From Dryocola sp051307055 (GTDB lineage Bacteria > Pseudomonadota > Gammaproteobacteria > Enterobacterales > Enterobacteriaceae), in NCBI RefSeq assembly GCF_051307055.1, contig NZ_CP149994.1, positions 4,216,001 through 4,280,000 of the forward strand: a DNA stretch of 64,000 bases. Reading direction: 5' to 3'. The notes beneath the pieces are model-generated. The model searched no databases, was not told the DNA's origin, and worked only from the letters and a program-made list of their open reading frames with translations. The translations under genes were made by a program, and so were the position numbers. How positions within the stretch are numbered: the stretch's first letter is position 1; each line of letters starts with the position of its first letter. Shown here piece by piece: positions 33,856 through 46,684 of this stretch.

Positions 33856-35376
33856 ATGGCGCTGGCAGTTATTAATACGAGAGCGGCTTTGGGCATTGCC
33901 GCCCCTCTGGTCACCGTTGAGGTGCATCTTAGCCAGGGATTACCAGGATTAACGCTGGTGGGTCTGCCGGAGACAACTGTCAGAGAAGCCAGAGACCGCG
34001 TGCGTAGCGCCATCATTAATAGTGGCTATACGTTTCCCGCAAAGAAAATCACCATCAACCTTGCACCGGCAGATCTACCGAAAGAAGGGGGCAGATACGA
34101 TCTACCCATTGCATTAGCCTTACTCGCTGCCTCTGAGCAGCTTGCAACAGATAAACTGGGTCAATATGAGTTCGTGGGCGAACTGGCTCTCACAGGCGCT
34201 TTACGGGGCGTCCCAGGCGCGATTTCCTCGGCAATGGAAGCCCTGAAAGCAGGCAGAAATATTATTGTGGCAGAAGAAAATGCCAGCGAACTGGGATTAA
34301 TCAGGCAGCAGGGTTGCCTTGTCGCAAACCATCTTACTCAGGTATGTGCTTTTCTTGAGAATAAAGGCGAGCTTATTACGCCTGAAGCGCAGCAAGAACG
34401 GCAGGCTGAAAACGGACCTGACCTTAATGAAATTATTGGTCAGCCGCAGGGAAAACGCGCGCTGGAAATCACCGCCTCAGGCGGCCATAATTTATTGCTT
34501 ATCGGCCCGCCTGGGACAGGGAAAACTATGCTGGCCAGCCGCCTGATAACGCTCCTGCCCTCTTTAAGTGACGAAGAAGCTCTCGAAAGCGCGGCCATTC
34601 TCAGCCTTGTCAATCCACACGATCTGCATAAAAAGTGGCATCAGCGCCCTTTCAGGGCGCCACACCATAGCGCTTCCCTGACGTCGCTGGTTGGCGGGGG
34701 CGGTATACCTCGCCCCGGAGAGATATCGCTGGCTCATAATGGCGTGCTGTTTCTGGACGAGCTGCCTGAGTTTGAACGCCGCGTGCTGGATGCGCTACGC
34801 GAACCTATCGAATCGGGAGAGATCCATATATCGCGCGCGCGGGCAAAAATTATCTATCCCGCGCGCTTTCAGTTACTGGCAGCGATGAATCCCAGCCCTA
34901 CCGGCCATTATCAGGGTAAACACAACCGCTGTACGCCAGAACAAACGCTACGCTATCTGAGCCGGCTGTCAGGGCCATTTCTGGATCGCTTTGACCTGTC
35001 GGTTGAGATCCCTCTGCCGCCTGCGGGAATACTCAGTAAACCCGTTCAGCAAAGTGAAAGCAGCACGGATATAAGAACCCGGGTTTTACAGACTCAACAA
35101 CGGCAATTCCTGCGTCAAAATAAGCTTAATGTAAGGCTGGATAACCATGAAATGCGCCAACATTGCGCCATAGAGCAACAGGATGCGATATGGCTGGAAG
35201 AGGCATTGGTTAAGCTGGGTTTATCCATAAGGGCGTGGCAGCGGCTACTAAAAGTTGCCCGGACGATTGCCGATATGCAACAGCATGAAAAAATCAGGCG
35301 AGAACATCTTCTTGAGGCATTAAGCTATCGTGCGATAGACCGCTTACTGGTTCATCTGCAGCAGTTGGCGGAGTAA
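33856..35376 (+). CDS. yifB: YifB/ComM, AAA+ Mg-chelatase-like helicase
   Basis: A 506-residue protein of the ComM family. An N-terminal domain of the Lon-substrate-like fold (residues 1-180, with GLPGLTLVGLPETTVREARDRV cut into LVGLPET and neighbours) precedes an AAA+ domain with Walker A GPPGTGKTML (about residue 219) and Walker B VLFLDELPEF; the C-terminal Mg-chelatase lid has RAWQRLLKVARTIADM. ComM is a hexameric helicase that promotes branch migration during natural transformation in some gamma-proteobacteria. Its role in enterobacteria is uncertain. It ends at a terminator shared with maoP. Confidence 0.94.
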   Translation: MALAVINTRAALGIAAPLVTVEVHLSQGLPGLTLVGLPETTVREARDRVRSAIINSGYTFPAKKITINLAPADLPKEGGRYDLPIALALLAASEQLATDKLGQYEFVGELALTGALRGVPGAISSAMEALKAGRNIIVAEENASELGLIRQQGCLVANHLTQVCAFLENKGELITPEAQQERQAENGPDLNEIIGQPQGKRALEITASGGHNLLLIGPPGTGKTMLASRLITLLPSLSDEEALESAAILSLVNPHDLHKKWHQRPFRAPHHSASLTSLVGGGGIPRPGEISLAHNGVLFLDELPEFERRVLDALREPIESGEIHISRARAKIIYPARFQLLAAMNPSPTGHYQGKHNRCTPEQTLRYLSRLSGPFLDRFDLSVEIPLPPAGILSKPVQQSESSTDIRTRVLQTQQRQFLRQNKLNVRLDNHEMRQHCAIEQQDAIWLEEALVKLGLSIRAWQRLLKVARTIADMQQHEKIRREHLLEALSYRAIDRLLVHLQQLAE

Positions 35377-35402
35377 AAAATGGGGCCTGAGCCCCATTTT
35401 TA
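35377..35402. terminator. Bidirectional terminator between yifB and maoP
   Basis: The stem TGGGGC...GCCCCA has A-rich sequence on the left and T5 on the right, and lies directly between the two convergent stops. Confidence 0.88.
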
Positions 35403-35741
35403 CTAGTCGTCGCTGTCGGTAAAGTCTTCCACCGTATCCATCTGCGGTTTACCACCGGAGAGGGTATGGAAGCGCTTAGGACGCTTGATGCGTGACATGT
35501 ACTTGCTCCATACACGTTCGGCTTCTGTGGCTGGCTCACGCTCACCACGGCATACTGCCACGAACAGCACTTCTTCTTCAGTTCCTGGCTCACGCTTTCC
35601 GAGATCCAGTTCATTAAACGCAAAACCATGACGTTCAAGTAACTGTGCCTCTTTAATGGTGAAATCACCATGGCGAGCGAACCCGCGCGGATAATGTTTA
35701 TTGTCGAAAAACCGATTAGTCGTCGTAAAGCTTTCCGCCAT
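35403..35741 (-). CDS. maoP: Macrodomain Ori protein MaoP
   Basis: A 112-residue DUF413 protein with MAESFTTTNRFFDNKHYPRGF at its start (cut here to the family's first residues), the block LLERHGFAFNELD and the conserved ERVWSKYMSRIKRPKRFHTL region. In E. coli MaoP, with the nearby maoS site, shapes the Ori macrodomain of the chromosome. It is divergent from hdfR, as in E. coli; maoS should lie in the 119-bp gap 35742-35860, but I cannot identify it without the reference sequence. Confidence 0.93.
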   Translation of the reverse strand: MAESFTTTNRFFDNKHYPRGFARHGDFTIKEAQLLERHGFAFNELDLGKREPGTEEEVLFVAVCRGEREPATEAERVWSKYMSRIKRPKRFHTLSGGKPQMDTVEDFTDSDD

Positions 35742-35860
35742 CCTACACGCTCCTGATTCTCTTGGCCGAGCTATTTATGGCGCGGAGTATTAGTTACGCT
35801 TGACAGAGCGTCAAACAAAACATTTAAATCATAACGACAAAATTTTTTTGGGAGTGAACC

Positions 35861-36685
35861 GTGGATACCGAATTACTGAAAACCTTTTTAGAAGTCAGCA
35901 GGACCCGCCATTTTGGCCGGGCTGCGGAGGCGCTCTACTTAACGCAGTCTGCCGTCAGTTTTCGTATTCGCCAGTTGGAAAACCAACTCGGTGTAAACCT
36001 TTTTACCAGGCATCGCAATAACATACGGCTGACAACCGCGGGTGAGCGGCTGCTTCCTTATGCTGAAAATCTGATGAGCATCTGGCTGGCGGCCAGGAAA
36101 GAAGTATCCCATACCTCGCAGCATAACCAGTTAACTATCGGGGCAAGCGCTTCTCTGTGGGAATGTATGCTTTCCGAATGGCTGATAACGCTTTATCAGC
36201 AGCATAGCGGCTTGCAGTTTGAGGCACGTATTGCACAACGCCAGTCGTTAGTAAAACAGCTGCATGAGCGCCAGCTGGACTTACTGATCACTACTGAAGC
36301 GCCGAAGATGGATGAGTTCTCAAGCCAGTTGCTTGGGCACTTCAATCTGGCTCTTTTTGCTTCATCGCAAGAGCATCGCAAAGAAGATCTGACCTATTTG
36401 CGTCTGGAATGGGGGCCTGATTTTCAACAGCACGAAACGGGTTTAATCAATAACGATGATATTCCTGTTTTGACAACCAGTTCCGCACAGATAGTCAGTC
36501 ATCTGCTTAAGGAGCTTAACGGATGTACGTTCTTACCCGTTGAGTGGGCAAAGAAGCAGCAAGGATTATGGCCGGTTGCGGAGATGAAAATGCTCTCTCG
36601 CCCTTTGTATGCGATCTGGCTACAGAACAGCGATAAACAAAGCACAGTCAAAGAGTTATTAAAGACATCAGTCATGGCGCAGTAA
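35861..36685 (+). CDS. hdfR: LysR-type regulator HdfR
   Basis: A 274-residue LysR-family protein. The helix-turn-helix region has MDTELLKTFLEVSRTRHFGR and LTQSAVSFRIRQLENQLG; the substrate-binding domain is shorter than usual, as in E. coli HdfR (279 residues). HdfR represses the flagellar master operon flhDC and affects gltBD. GGGAGTG precedes the ATG. It lies beside the trpT-aspT end of the rRNA operon as in E. coli rrnC. Confidence 0.94.
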   Translation: MDTELLKTFLEVSRTRHFGRAAEALYLTQSAVSFRIRQLENQLGVNLFTRHRNNIRLTTAGERLLPYAENLMSIWLAARKEVSHTSQHNQLTIGASASLWECMLSEWLITLYQQHSGLQFEARIAQRQSLVKQLHERQLDLLITTEAPKMDEFSSQLLGHFNLALFASSQEHRKEDLTYLRLEWGPDFQQHETGLINNDDIPVLTTSSAQIVSHLLKELNGCTFLPVEWAKKQQGLWPVAEMKMLSRPLYAIWLQNSDKQSTVKELLKTSVMAQ

Positions 36686-36728
36686 TGCGCTTTTGAGAAC
36701 GAAGGGAGTGGTTTGAAGGCTCTGGGGC

Positions 36729-36758
36729 AAAAAAAAATCCTTTGCCGAAGCAAAGGAT
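36729..36758 (-). terminator. Terminator of the rRNA operon
   Basis: On the minus strand ATCCTTTG...CAAAGGAT with a six-base loop is followed by a run of at least eight T, just past tRNA-Trp. Confidence 0.92.
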
Positions 36759-36765
36759 CATTATA

Positions 36766-36841
36766 TGGCAGGGGCGGAGAGACTCGAACTCGCGACACCC
36801 GGTTTTGGAGACCGGTGCTCTACCAACTGAGCTACGCCCCT
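36766..36841 (-). tRNA. trpT: tRNA-Trp (anticodon CCA)
   Basis: A 76-nt tRNA with AGGGGCG acceptor arm, anticodon CCA within GGTCTCCAAAACC, and an encoded CCA end. In E. coli trpT is the last gene of rrnC. Confidence 0.97.
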
Positions 36842-36895
36842 AAATAACGCTTATTATTAAGCCCGCTAATTTAGCAGGCTCAATTTTCTAATAAG

Positions 36896-36972
36896 TGGCG
36901 GAACGGACGGGACTCGAACCCGCGACCCCCTGCGTGACAGGCAGGTATTCTAACCGACTGAACTACCGCTCC
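36896..36972 (-). tRNA. aspT: tRNA-Asp (anticodon GUC)
   Basis: A 77-nt tRNA with GGAGCGG acceptor arm, anticodon GTC in CCTGTCACG, and an encoded CCA end. It lies between 5S rRNA and tRNA-Trp, as in rrnC of E. coli. Confidence 0.97.
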
Positions 36973-37023
36973 ACCGAATTTCTTACAGCCACCGGATCTC
37001 ACTCCGGCTTACTTCTGAATCTG

Positions 37024-37143
37024 GAGCCTGGCAGTTCCCTACTCTCGCATGGGGAGACCCCACACTACCATCGGCGCTACGGCGTTTCACTTCTGAGTTC
37101 GGCATGGGGTCAGGTGGGACCACCGCGCTGTTGCCGCCAGGCA
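37024..37143 (-). rRNA. rrf: 5S ribosomal RNA
   Basis: About 120 nt starting TGCCTGGCGGC and ending CTGCCAGGC. The middle shows CCCATGCCGAACTCAGAAGTG and CGCCGATGGTAGTGTGGGG, parts of the universal enterobacterial 5S sequence. The 23S-5S spacer is 37144-37247. Confidence 0.97.
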
Positions 37144-37247
37144 TATTCTGTACCGCTGACCGTCACCTTAAACACGTGACCACCGGCGTCAATCCTGAAC
37201 ATCGCTGAAAATTAAATCGTCTCTCACCAAAACACCTTCGGTGTTGT

Positions 37248-40155
<2,908 letters not shown>

Positions 40156-40205
40156 TCACAACCCGAAGATGTTTCGCTTCAGGTGATGAAAAGTTGAGAG
40201 ACTTG

Positions 40206-40254
40206 GACATATCGTATTCTCATTCTTTATTACGGAAGAATGAGACGACATGTC
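40206..40254 (-). other. Long hairpin in the tRNA-Glu/23S spacer
   Basis: GACATGTCGTCTCATTCTT and a near-complement AAGAATGAGACGATATGTC can fold into a stem of about 19 bp with a short A/T-rich loop. It lies 51 nt before the 23S 5' end and resembles the stem-loop insertions known in rRNA spacers of enterobacteria. A boxA-like element (TGCTCTTTAAAAA) lies next to it near 40280-40292. Confidence 0.7.
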
Positions 40255-40367
40255 ATTTCAATTTTCAGCTTGTTCCGGATTTTTAAAGAGCAAATATCTC
40301 AAACGTGATTCCTGAGAATCAGTTTTGAGATAATTTTGGCGGGTGACTTTCACTCACAAACCAGCAA

Positions 40368-40395
40368 GTGGCGTCCCCTGGAGGTTTGAATCTCA
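40368..40395 (-). repeat. Partial second copy of the tRNA-Glu 3' end in the spacer
   Basis: After tRNA-Glu the minus strand carries GAGATTCAAACCTCCAGGGG then ACGCCAC, a degenerate copy of the tRNA T-arm and acceptor end; the 11-base block GGGGACGCCAC occurs in both. In the E. coli spacer as I recall it, only one copy of that block joins directly to TTGCTGG. Confidence 0.6.
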
Positions 40396-40406
40396 CAGTT
40401 TACGCG

Positions 40407-40482
40407 TGGCGTCCCCTAGGGGATTCGAACCCCTGTTACCGCCGTGAAAGGGCGGTGTCCTGGGCCTCTAGACGAAGGGGAC
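40407..40482 (-). tRNA. tRNA-Glu (anticodon UUC)
   Basis: A 76-nt tRNA with GTCCCCTTCG 5' end, anticodon TTC in CCCTTTCACG and an encoded CCA end, within the 16S-23S spacer. E. coli has the identical gene in rrnB (gltT), rrnC (gltU) and others, so I give no symbol. Confidence 0.97.
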
Positions 40483-40567
40483 ACTGAAGTCTCACTCGCA
40501 AGACGCCTTGCTTCTTTACTTCTATCAGACAATCTGTGTGGACACTGCGCGGGCTGTATCTTTCAGG

Positions 40568-42110
<1,543 letters not shown>

Positions 42111-42272
42111 AAAGCTTGATGTGCTTCAACCAGTGAAGCGGTGCTCAAAGATTACATTCACATAATTCATAATGAATTACTGTCTGGTCACTTTAAGGCT
42201 TGATATTTTTTTTGCATCCGCAGATGCTGAGATATCAATCCTGCGAGTGCCCACACAGATTGTCTGATAAAT

Positions 42273-42284
42273 TGTTAAAGAGCG
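42273..42284 (-). promoter_or_regulatory. boxA antitermination site of the rrn leader
   Basis: The minus strand reads CGCTCTTTAACA, one base from the canonical boxA TGCTCTTTAACA, followed by the usual ATTTATCAGACAATCTGTG leader. It recruits Nus factors to the rRNA transcript. Confidence 0.88.
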
Positions 42285-42323
42285 GTGCAACGAGCGGCTG
42301 AGCCTGCTGTTGCGAGGTGGCGT

Positions 42324-42351
42324 ATATTACGCTTTCCTCCTGCAGAGTCAA
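42324..42351 (-). promoter_or_regulatory. rrn promoter P2
   Basis: TTGACT and TAATAT on the minus strand lie 16 bp apart, in a context like rrnB P2 of E. coli (GCTTGACTCTG). Confidence 0.85.
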
Positions 42352-42421
42352 GCGTTTATTTTCGCTTTCGTCTGCCTGACGGGCCGGTTTGTAAGCCGTT
42401 GTGCCGTGTCAGTGGAGGCGC

Positions 42422-42449
42422 AGTATAGGGATTTTTCGGAGGCTGACAA
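42422..42449 (-). promoter_or_regulatory. rrn promoter P1
   Basis: TTGTCA and TATACT on the minus strand lie 16 bp apart, with GCGCC just after the -10 and the downstream block CCACTGACACGG also known from rrnB P1. Upstream activator and Fis sites would fall inside the end of murI. Confidence 0.87.
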
Positions 42450-42470
42450 CCCCTAATTTGCAATTTCTTT

Positions 42471-43352
42471 TCAAGCGTCGCTTTTTTGTGCAAAACCGCT
42501 GCAAACTGGTACTTTTTCAAGCTTAGCGAAGCCATAACGCTGCAAAACAGGCAGTAACTGTGCGGTTTCTGGCGTAAAGCCCGTGCAGAAAGCAATACTC
42601 TCATCCGCAGATAATGCCTCTGGCGCTTCATGTTCTAAAAGCCACGCCGTACGCCGCGCAATCGCAGCGCCCGAATCTATCAGGCGCGTCCCTTCCGGTA
42701 ATACCTGCAAGAGTTCTTCCTGTAACAGAGGAAAGTGAGTACAACCCAACACGACGGTATCCGGCGGCTCTTTCATTCGCAGCCAGGGACGCAGTATCTT
42801 GCGCAGCTCCTCCAGAGAGACTGGTTCGCCATGCAGTTTGGCTTCCGCCAGCTCCACCAGCTCTGCAGATCCCAGCATCTCGATTTTGCATTCTGTAGCA
42901 AAGCGCGCCACCAGCTCATGGGTATAAGGCCGACGAACCGTACCGCGAGTCGCGAGCAAGCCAACGATCCCGTTTGCCGTCATGCGTGCTGCAGGTTTAA
43001 TTGCCGGCACTACGCCAACGACGGGGAAAGCAAATTTTTCGCGTAATGCGGGAAGGGAAACCGTGCTTGCGGTATTGCACGCGATAATAGCAAGCGCTAG
43101 CGGATAGCGTTCCTGAACGGCGGTGACAATCTCCACCACTCGTTCAACGATAAATTCTTCGCTTTTTTCGCCGTAGGGAAAAGCTACGTTATCGAAGGCA
43201 TAGATGTAGTGCAGGTCCGGCAGAAGTTGCCGGACCTCGTTATATACTGAAAGCCCCCCGACGCCGGAATCGAAAACCAGCACCGTGGGACGTGCATCAG
43301 AAGGTATAGCTGCCAGAGAGATAGTATTCCCGTCCCGGGGTTTGATAGCCAT
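42471..43352 (-). CDS. murI: Glutamate racemase
   Basis: A 293-residue enzyme. FDSGVGGLSVYNEVRQLLPD opens the fold, and the two catalytic cysteines lie in ACNTASTVS and GCTHFPLLQEEL. It makes D-glutamate for peptidoglycan. I chose ATG 43352 because E. coli MurI starts at this point; the frame begins 15 codons earlier. The gene overlaps the 3' end of btuB by 56 bp in another frame, as in E. coli. The C-terminus is about eight residues longer than E. coli. It is followed by the rRNA operon promoter, as at rrnB. Confidence 0.96.
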   Translation of the reverse strand: MAIKPRDGNTISLAAIPSDARPTVLVFDSGVGGLSVYNEVRQLLPDLHYIYAFDNVAFPYGEKSEEFIVERVVEIVTAVQERYPLALAIIACNTASTVSLPALREKFAFPVVGVVPAIKPAARMTANGIVGLLATRGTVRRPYTHELVARFATECKIEMLGSAELVELAEAKLHGEPVSLEELRKILRPWLRMKEPPDTVVLGCTHFPLLQEELLQVLPEGTRLIDSGAAIARRTAWLLEHEAPEALSADESIAFCTGFTPETAQLLPVLQRYGFAKLEKVPVCSGFAQKSDA

Positions 43353-45171
43353 AAACCGTCTCATAATCTTTATCGAACAGGTTGGCGATTCTACCACGAA
43401 CGGTCAGATGAGAGGTGACTGGATATGAAGCAGAGACGTCAACCGTGCTGTAGCTCGGCAAAACTTGCTGCTTATTATTATAAGCAGAGGTGTTGTTGTC
43501 GTAGCGCTTGCCATAATACTGCCACGCCACATCCATATCGACATCGAATAGGGTCCAGTCGAGCTGATATTTAGCCTGGCGCTTCGCACGGCGAGCCAGC
43601 ACTTCATCATTCCGATCGTTACGCGGGTCCATATATTGCAGCGTCACCTTGTGCGTAAAGATGCCGGTATCAACGCTACCCGTCCACTCCAGCCCTTTGA
43701 TGGTGGCAGAATCGATGTTGTCGTAAGCGCCATTAAAGGTTACCGGATCGGAATAGTAGGTGATCAGGTTTTCGATTTTGTAGCGGTATGCCGACAGACG
43801 CCAGTCGAGCGGTCCGCTCAGGCCCTCAACGCCCGCTTCCCATTGCCTGGATTCTTCTGGCTTCAGATTAGGGTTAGAGTCGATGCCAAAACGAGTGGAG
43901 CCAAACTGCTGCCCAAGCGATGGCGCAAGGAAGCCGGTGCCATAGGAAAGCGTTGCGCGATAGCCATCAACAAACTCCCAGCCCGCCGCTGTCTGCCAGG
44001 TGCCGTGCCAGCCGAACTGCCCGTCGTGATCTTCACGGCCGGAAGCTTCCAGCGTCACATCGCCAAACTGCTGCTGCCCGCTCAGGTACAGGCCGGTGTT
44101 ATCACGTTTGTAGGTGTCGGTGATAGCTGTATCAGAAGAGGACAGACGCTGCTGCTGCCAGTCCACGCCGGCGCTGATGGAACCTTGCCCAACGACAAAG
44201 TTATTGCCCCACTGGAGATTACGTTGGGTCATACGGTCAAGCGTGGTGCCGTCGTTATAGCGGCCATACTCGCTGCTATAGTTGTAATCTTTTACTTTCT
44301 GATAGCTGGCAATCAGCTGCGAAGAGTAAATTCCCGAGTAAAAGCGCATCCCGGCATCAAAGCTTTGGTTGTAAAGCTGCTCTTCATTAGCGCTGTAAGC
44401 AGGTAAGGACGGCGGGCTACCCAGATCGTAATCGATATTATTGGTATAGCTACGGCCCCGGAAGAAACCATCGAATTCATCGTTGAATTTGTGCTCAAGC
44501 CCGCCCCAGAAGGTTTTATTTCGGGAACCATCACGATCGTTGTCGCCGCTGTAGGTGGAGTGCGGTTGGGCGTTGAAGCCTTTGGTTGTTTCGTATGATC
44601 CGGCAATCGTCGCCACAGTATCACCAAAGCGTTGGCGTAACGTGCCGTCATACTGCTGATAGCCTTTTGAACCCACGCCCGCGTTAATCTGCGATTTTTC
44701 TTCGTCAGAATGGGTAATGACGTTAATAATGCCGCCGATCGCCCCGGAACCGTAAACGGCGGAACGTGGGCCGCGGATATACTCAACGCGCTGAACCAGA
44801 GAGAGAGGGATCTGGTTGAAATCGGCAGTATTTGAAATACCCGGTCGCGCAACCGGCACACCATCTATCAGCACTAAAACGTGGCTGGCATTAGTTCCGC
44901 GAATAAACATGGAGGAACTTTGCCCGAGGCCGCCATACTGTGCGATATCCACGCCCGGCAAGCGGCGCATAACATCGTTGAGGGATTTTGCCTGCCATTT
45001 TTCGATATCCTTTCGGGTGACAACGTCCGTCGGAGCCAGCACGGTATTGACCGGCTGCTGGAAACGATTAGCCGTCACCACCAGAGCATCTTCAGAATTG
45101 CTGTCCTGCGCCCAGCCAGAAAACGCCGTTACGGACAGCGCCGTAAACAGCGAAACTTTTTTTATCATCAT
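43297..45171 (-). CDS. btuB: Vitamin B12 TonB-dependent outer-membrane receptor
   Basis: A 624-residue protein (614 in E. coli). A signal peptide (residues 1-21, ending SGWAQ) precedes the TonB box DALVVTA, the plug with IRGTNASHVLVLIDGV and RVEYIRGPRSAVYGSGAIGG, then a 22-strand barrel ending in SGSYTF with C-terminal Phe. GDNDRDG near residue 185 fits the calcium-binding loop. It imports cobalamin with TonB energy. The extracellular loops differ clearly from E. coli, as expected for a phage and colicin target. Two adjacent ATG codons (45171, 45168) are possible starts. A cobalamin riboswitch lies upstream. Confidence 0.96.
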   Translation of the reverse strand: MMIKKVSLFTALSVTAFSGWAQDSNSEDALVVTANRFQQPVNTVLAPTDVVTRKDIEKWQAKSLNDVMRRLPGVDIAQYGGLGQSSSMFIRGTNASHVLVLIDGVPVARPGISNTADFNQIPLSLVQRVEYIRGPRSAVYGSGAIGGIINVITHSDEEKSQINAGVGSKGYQQYDGTLRQRFGDTVATIAGSYETTKGFNAQPHSTYSGDNDRDGSRNKTFWGGLEHKFNDEFDGFFRGRSYTNNIDYDLGSPPSLPAYSANEEQLYNQSFDAGMRFYSGIYSSQLIASYQKVKDYNYSSEYGRYNDGTTLDRMTQRNLQWGNNFVVGQGSISAGVDWQQQRLSSSDTAITDTYKRDNTGLYLSGQQQFGDVTLEASGREDHDGQFGWHGTWQTAAGWEFVDGYRATLSYGTGFLAPSLGQQFGSTRFGIDSNPNLKPEESRQWEAGVEGLSGPLDWRLSAYRYKIENLITYYSDPVTFNGAYDNIDSATIKGLEWTGSVDTGIFTHKVTLQYMDPRNDRNDEVLARRAKRQAKYQLDWTLFDVDMDVAWQYYGKRYDNNTSAYNNKQQVLPSYSTVDVSASYPVTSHLTVRGRIANLFDKDYETVYGYQTPGREYYLSGSYTF

Positions 45172-45244
45172 TTATATAAGCATCCGCTTTTAAATCAAGG
45201 ATGCCGCAGACATAACCGATAGCACGCGATAGCTATGTCAATTG

Positions 45245-45405
45245 CGACGTAAACCGGCAGGTCTTCGGGCTTGGAGGCGTTGTTATGGATGAGGACTTCC
45301 CGCTGATATAAGCAGTGTCTGCGTTTCGCGTTCATCCCGCTCTTCCTTACCGCTGCGCGTCAGCCCCAGAATTACACTGGGTTCCCTTTTAACTCTCAGG
45401 AGGCC
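45245..45405 (-). promoter_or_regulatory. Cobalamin riboswitch of btuB
   Basis: The btuB leader carries the B12-box stretch CAAGCCCGAAGACCTGCCGG (45251-45270 region) and the aptamer core blocks AAAAGGGAACCCAGTGTAAT and GGGGCTGACGCGCAGCGGT. Adenosylcobalamin binding blocks ribosome access to btuB in enterobacteria. The ends of the aptamer are approximate; the full btuB leader runs to about 45430. Confidence 0.92.
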
Positions 45406-45477
45406 GGAGAGCGCATGCTACCGTTATCGCCATATAGAAGTCCAGACTTCCAGTTGAACTTCTGCTGACGAAGAGAC

Positions 45478-45505
45478 TGGACATCGCGAGGGTATTCCCT
45501 AAAAT
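45478..45505 (+). promoter_or_regulatory. trmA promoter
   Basis: TGGACA and TAAAAT lie 16 bp apart, followed by CGCCGCG. A G/C-rich discriminator is known for trmA in E. coli, which is under stringent and growth-rate control like stable RNA genes. Confidence 0.65.
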
Positions 45506-45541
45506 CGCCGCGTAGTTGACTTTATTAACAGGTAGTGGCCT

Positions 45542-46642
45542 ATGACCCCTGAACATCTCCCGATTGACCAATACGACGCGCAACTGGCGGAAAAAGTCGC
45601 CCGCTTGCAAAGCATGATGTCCCCGTTTGCCGCGCCTGCGCCGGAGGTGTTCCGTTCGCCAGTCAGCCATTACCGTATGCGTGCGGAATTCCGCATCTGG
45701 CACGATGAAGACGATCTCTATCACATCATGTTTGACCAGCAGACTAAGCAGCGGATTCGGGTGGACAGCTTCCCGGCAGCAAGCTCGCTGATTAATGCGC
45801 TAATGCCGGCGATGCTGGACGGCGTGCGGAATATTCCCGCATTGCGCCATAAGCTTTTTCAGATAGATTATCTGACCACGCTGAGTAATCAGGCCGTCAT
45901 CTCCCTGCTTTATCATCGTAAGCTGGATGATGAGTGGCGCGAACATGCCGGGGTCCTGCGTGATTCACTTCGCGCTCGCGGCTTTAACGTTCATTTAATC
46001 GGCCGCGCTACGAAAACCAAAATCGAGCTGGACCAGGATTACATCGACGAACGTCTGCCGGTGGCGGGCAAGGAGATGATGTATCGCCAGGTAGAAAACA
46101 GCTTCACGCAGCCAAACGCGGCAATGAACATTCAAATGCTGGAGTGGGCGCTGGACGCGACCAAAAATTCAGGCGGCGATCTGCTGGAGCTGTACTGCGG
46201 CAACGGTAACTTTTCGCTGGCGCTGGCGCGAAATTTTAACCGCGTGCTGGCAACCGAAATCGCCAAGCCTTCCGTTGCCGCTGCGCAATATAATATTGCC
46301 GCCAACCATATTGAGAACGTGCAGATTATTCGCATGGCGGCTGAAGAGTTTACTCAGGCGATGAACGGCGTGCGCGAGTTTAACCGTCTGCAAGGCATCG
46401 ATCTGAAAAGCTATCAGTGCGAGACAATTTTTGTCGATCCGCCACGCAGCGGCCTGGATGCCGATACGGTGAAGATGGTGCAGGCTTACCCGCAGATTCT
46501 CTACATTTCCTGCAATCCGCAAACGCTGTGTGAAAACCTGGAAACGCTGGCTGAAACACACAAGGTTTCGCGCCTGGCGCTGTTCGATCAGTTCCCTTAT
46601 ACGCACCATATGGAATGCGGCGTGTGGTTAACACGTAAATAG
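45542..46642 (+). CDS. trmA: tRNA (uracil-5-)-methyltransferase
   Basis: A 366-residue SAM-dependent methyltransferase, the E. coli length. The SAM motif ELYCGNGNFSLALA lies near residue 217, DPPRSGLD and the catalytic cysteine in ISCNPQTL near residue 324, and the general-base Glu in HHMECGVWL at the end. It makes 5-methyluridine-54 in the T-loop of all tRNAs. It diverges from btuB and converges with yijD across a strong terminator. Confidence 0.97.
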   Translation: MTPEHLPIDQYDAQLAEKVARLQSMMSPFAAPAPEVFRSPVSHYRMRAEFRIWHDEDDLYHIMFDQQTKQRIRVDSFPAASSLINALMPAMLDGVRNIPALRHKLFQIDYLTTLSNQAVISLLYHRKLDDEWREHAGVLRDSLRARGFNVHLIGRATKTKIELDQDYIDERLPVAGKEMMYRQVENSFTQPNAAMNIQMLEWALDATKNSGGDLLELYCGNGNFSLALARNFNRVLATEIAKPSVAAAQYNIAANHIENVQIIRMAAEEFTQAMNGVREFNRLQGIDLKSYQCETIFVDPPRSGLDADTVKMVQAYPQILYISCNPQTLCENLETLAETHKVSRLALFDQFPYTHHMECGVWLTRK

Positions 46643-46643
46643 C

Positions 46644-46670
46644 AAAACGGACGCCTCGGCGTCCGTTTTT
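46644..46670. terminator. Bidirectional terminator between trmA and yijD
   Basis: The stem ACGGACGCC...GGCGTCCGT is flanked by A4 and T5 and begins 2 bp after the trmA stop. Confidence 0.92.
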
Positions 46671-46684
46671 GTATGTAGGCTGGC

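Noticed and set aside
33634..33927. A 97-codon frame antisense to the yifB start
   Set aside because: No similarity that I recognise, no ribosome-binding site, and it overlaps the yifB start and promoter region.
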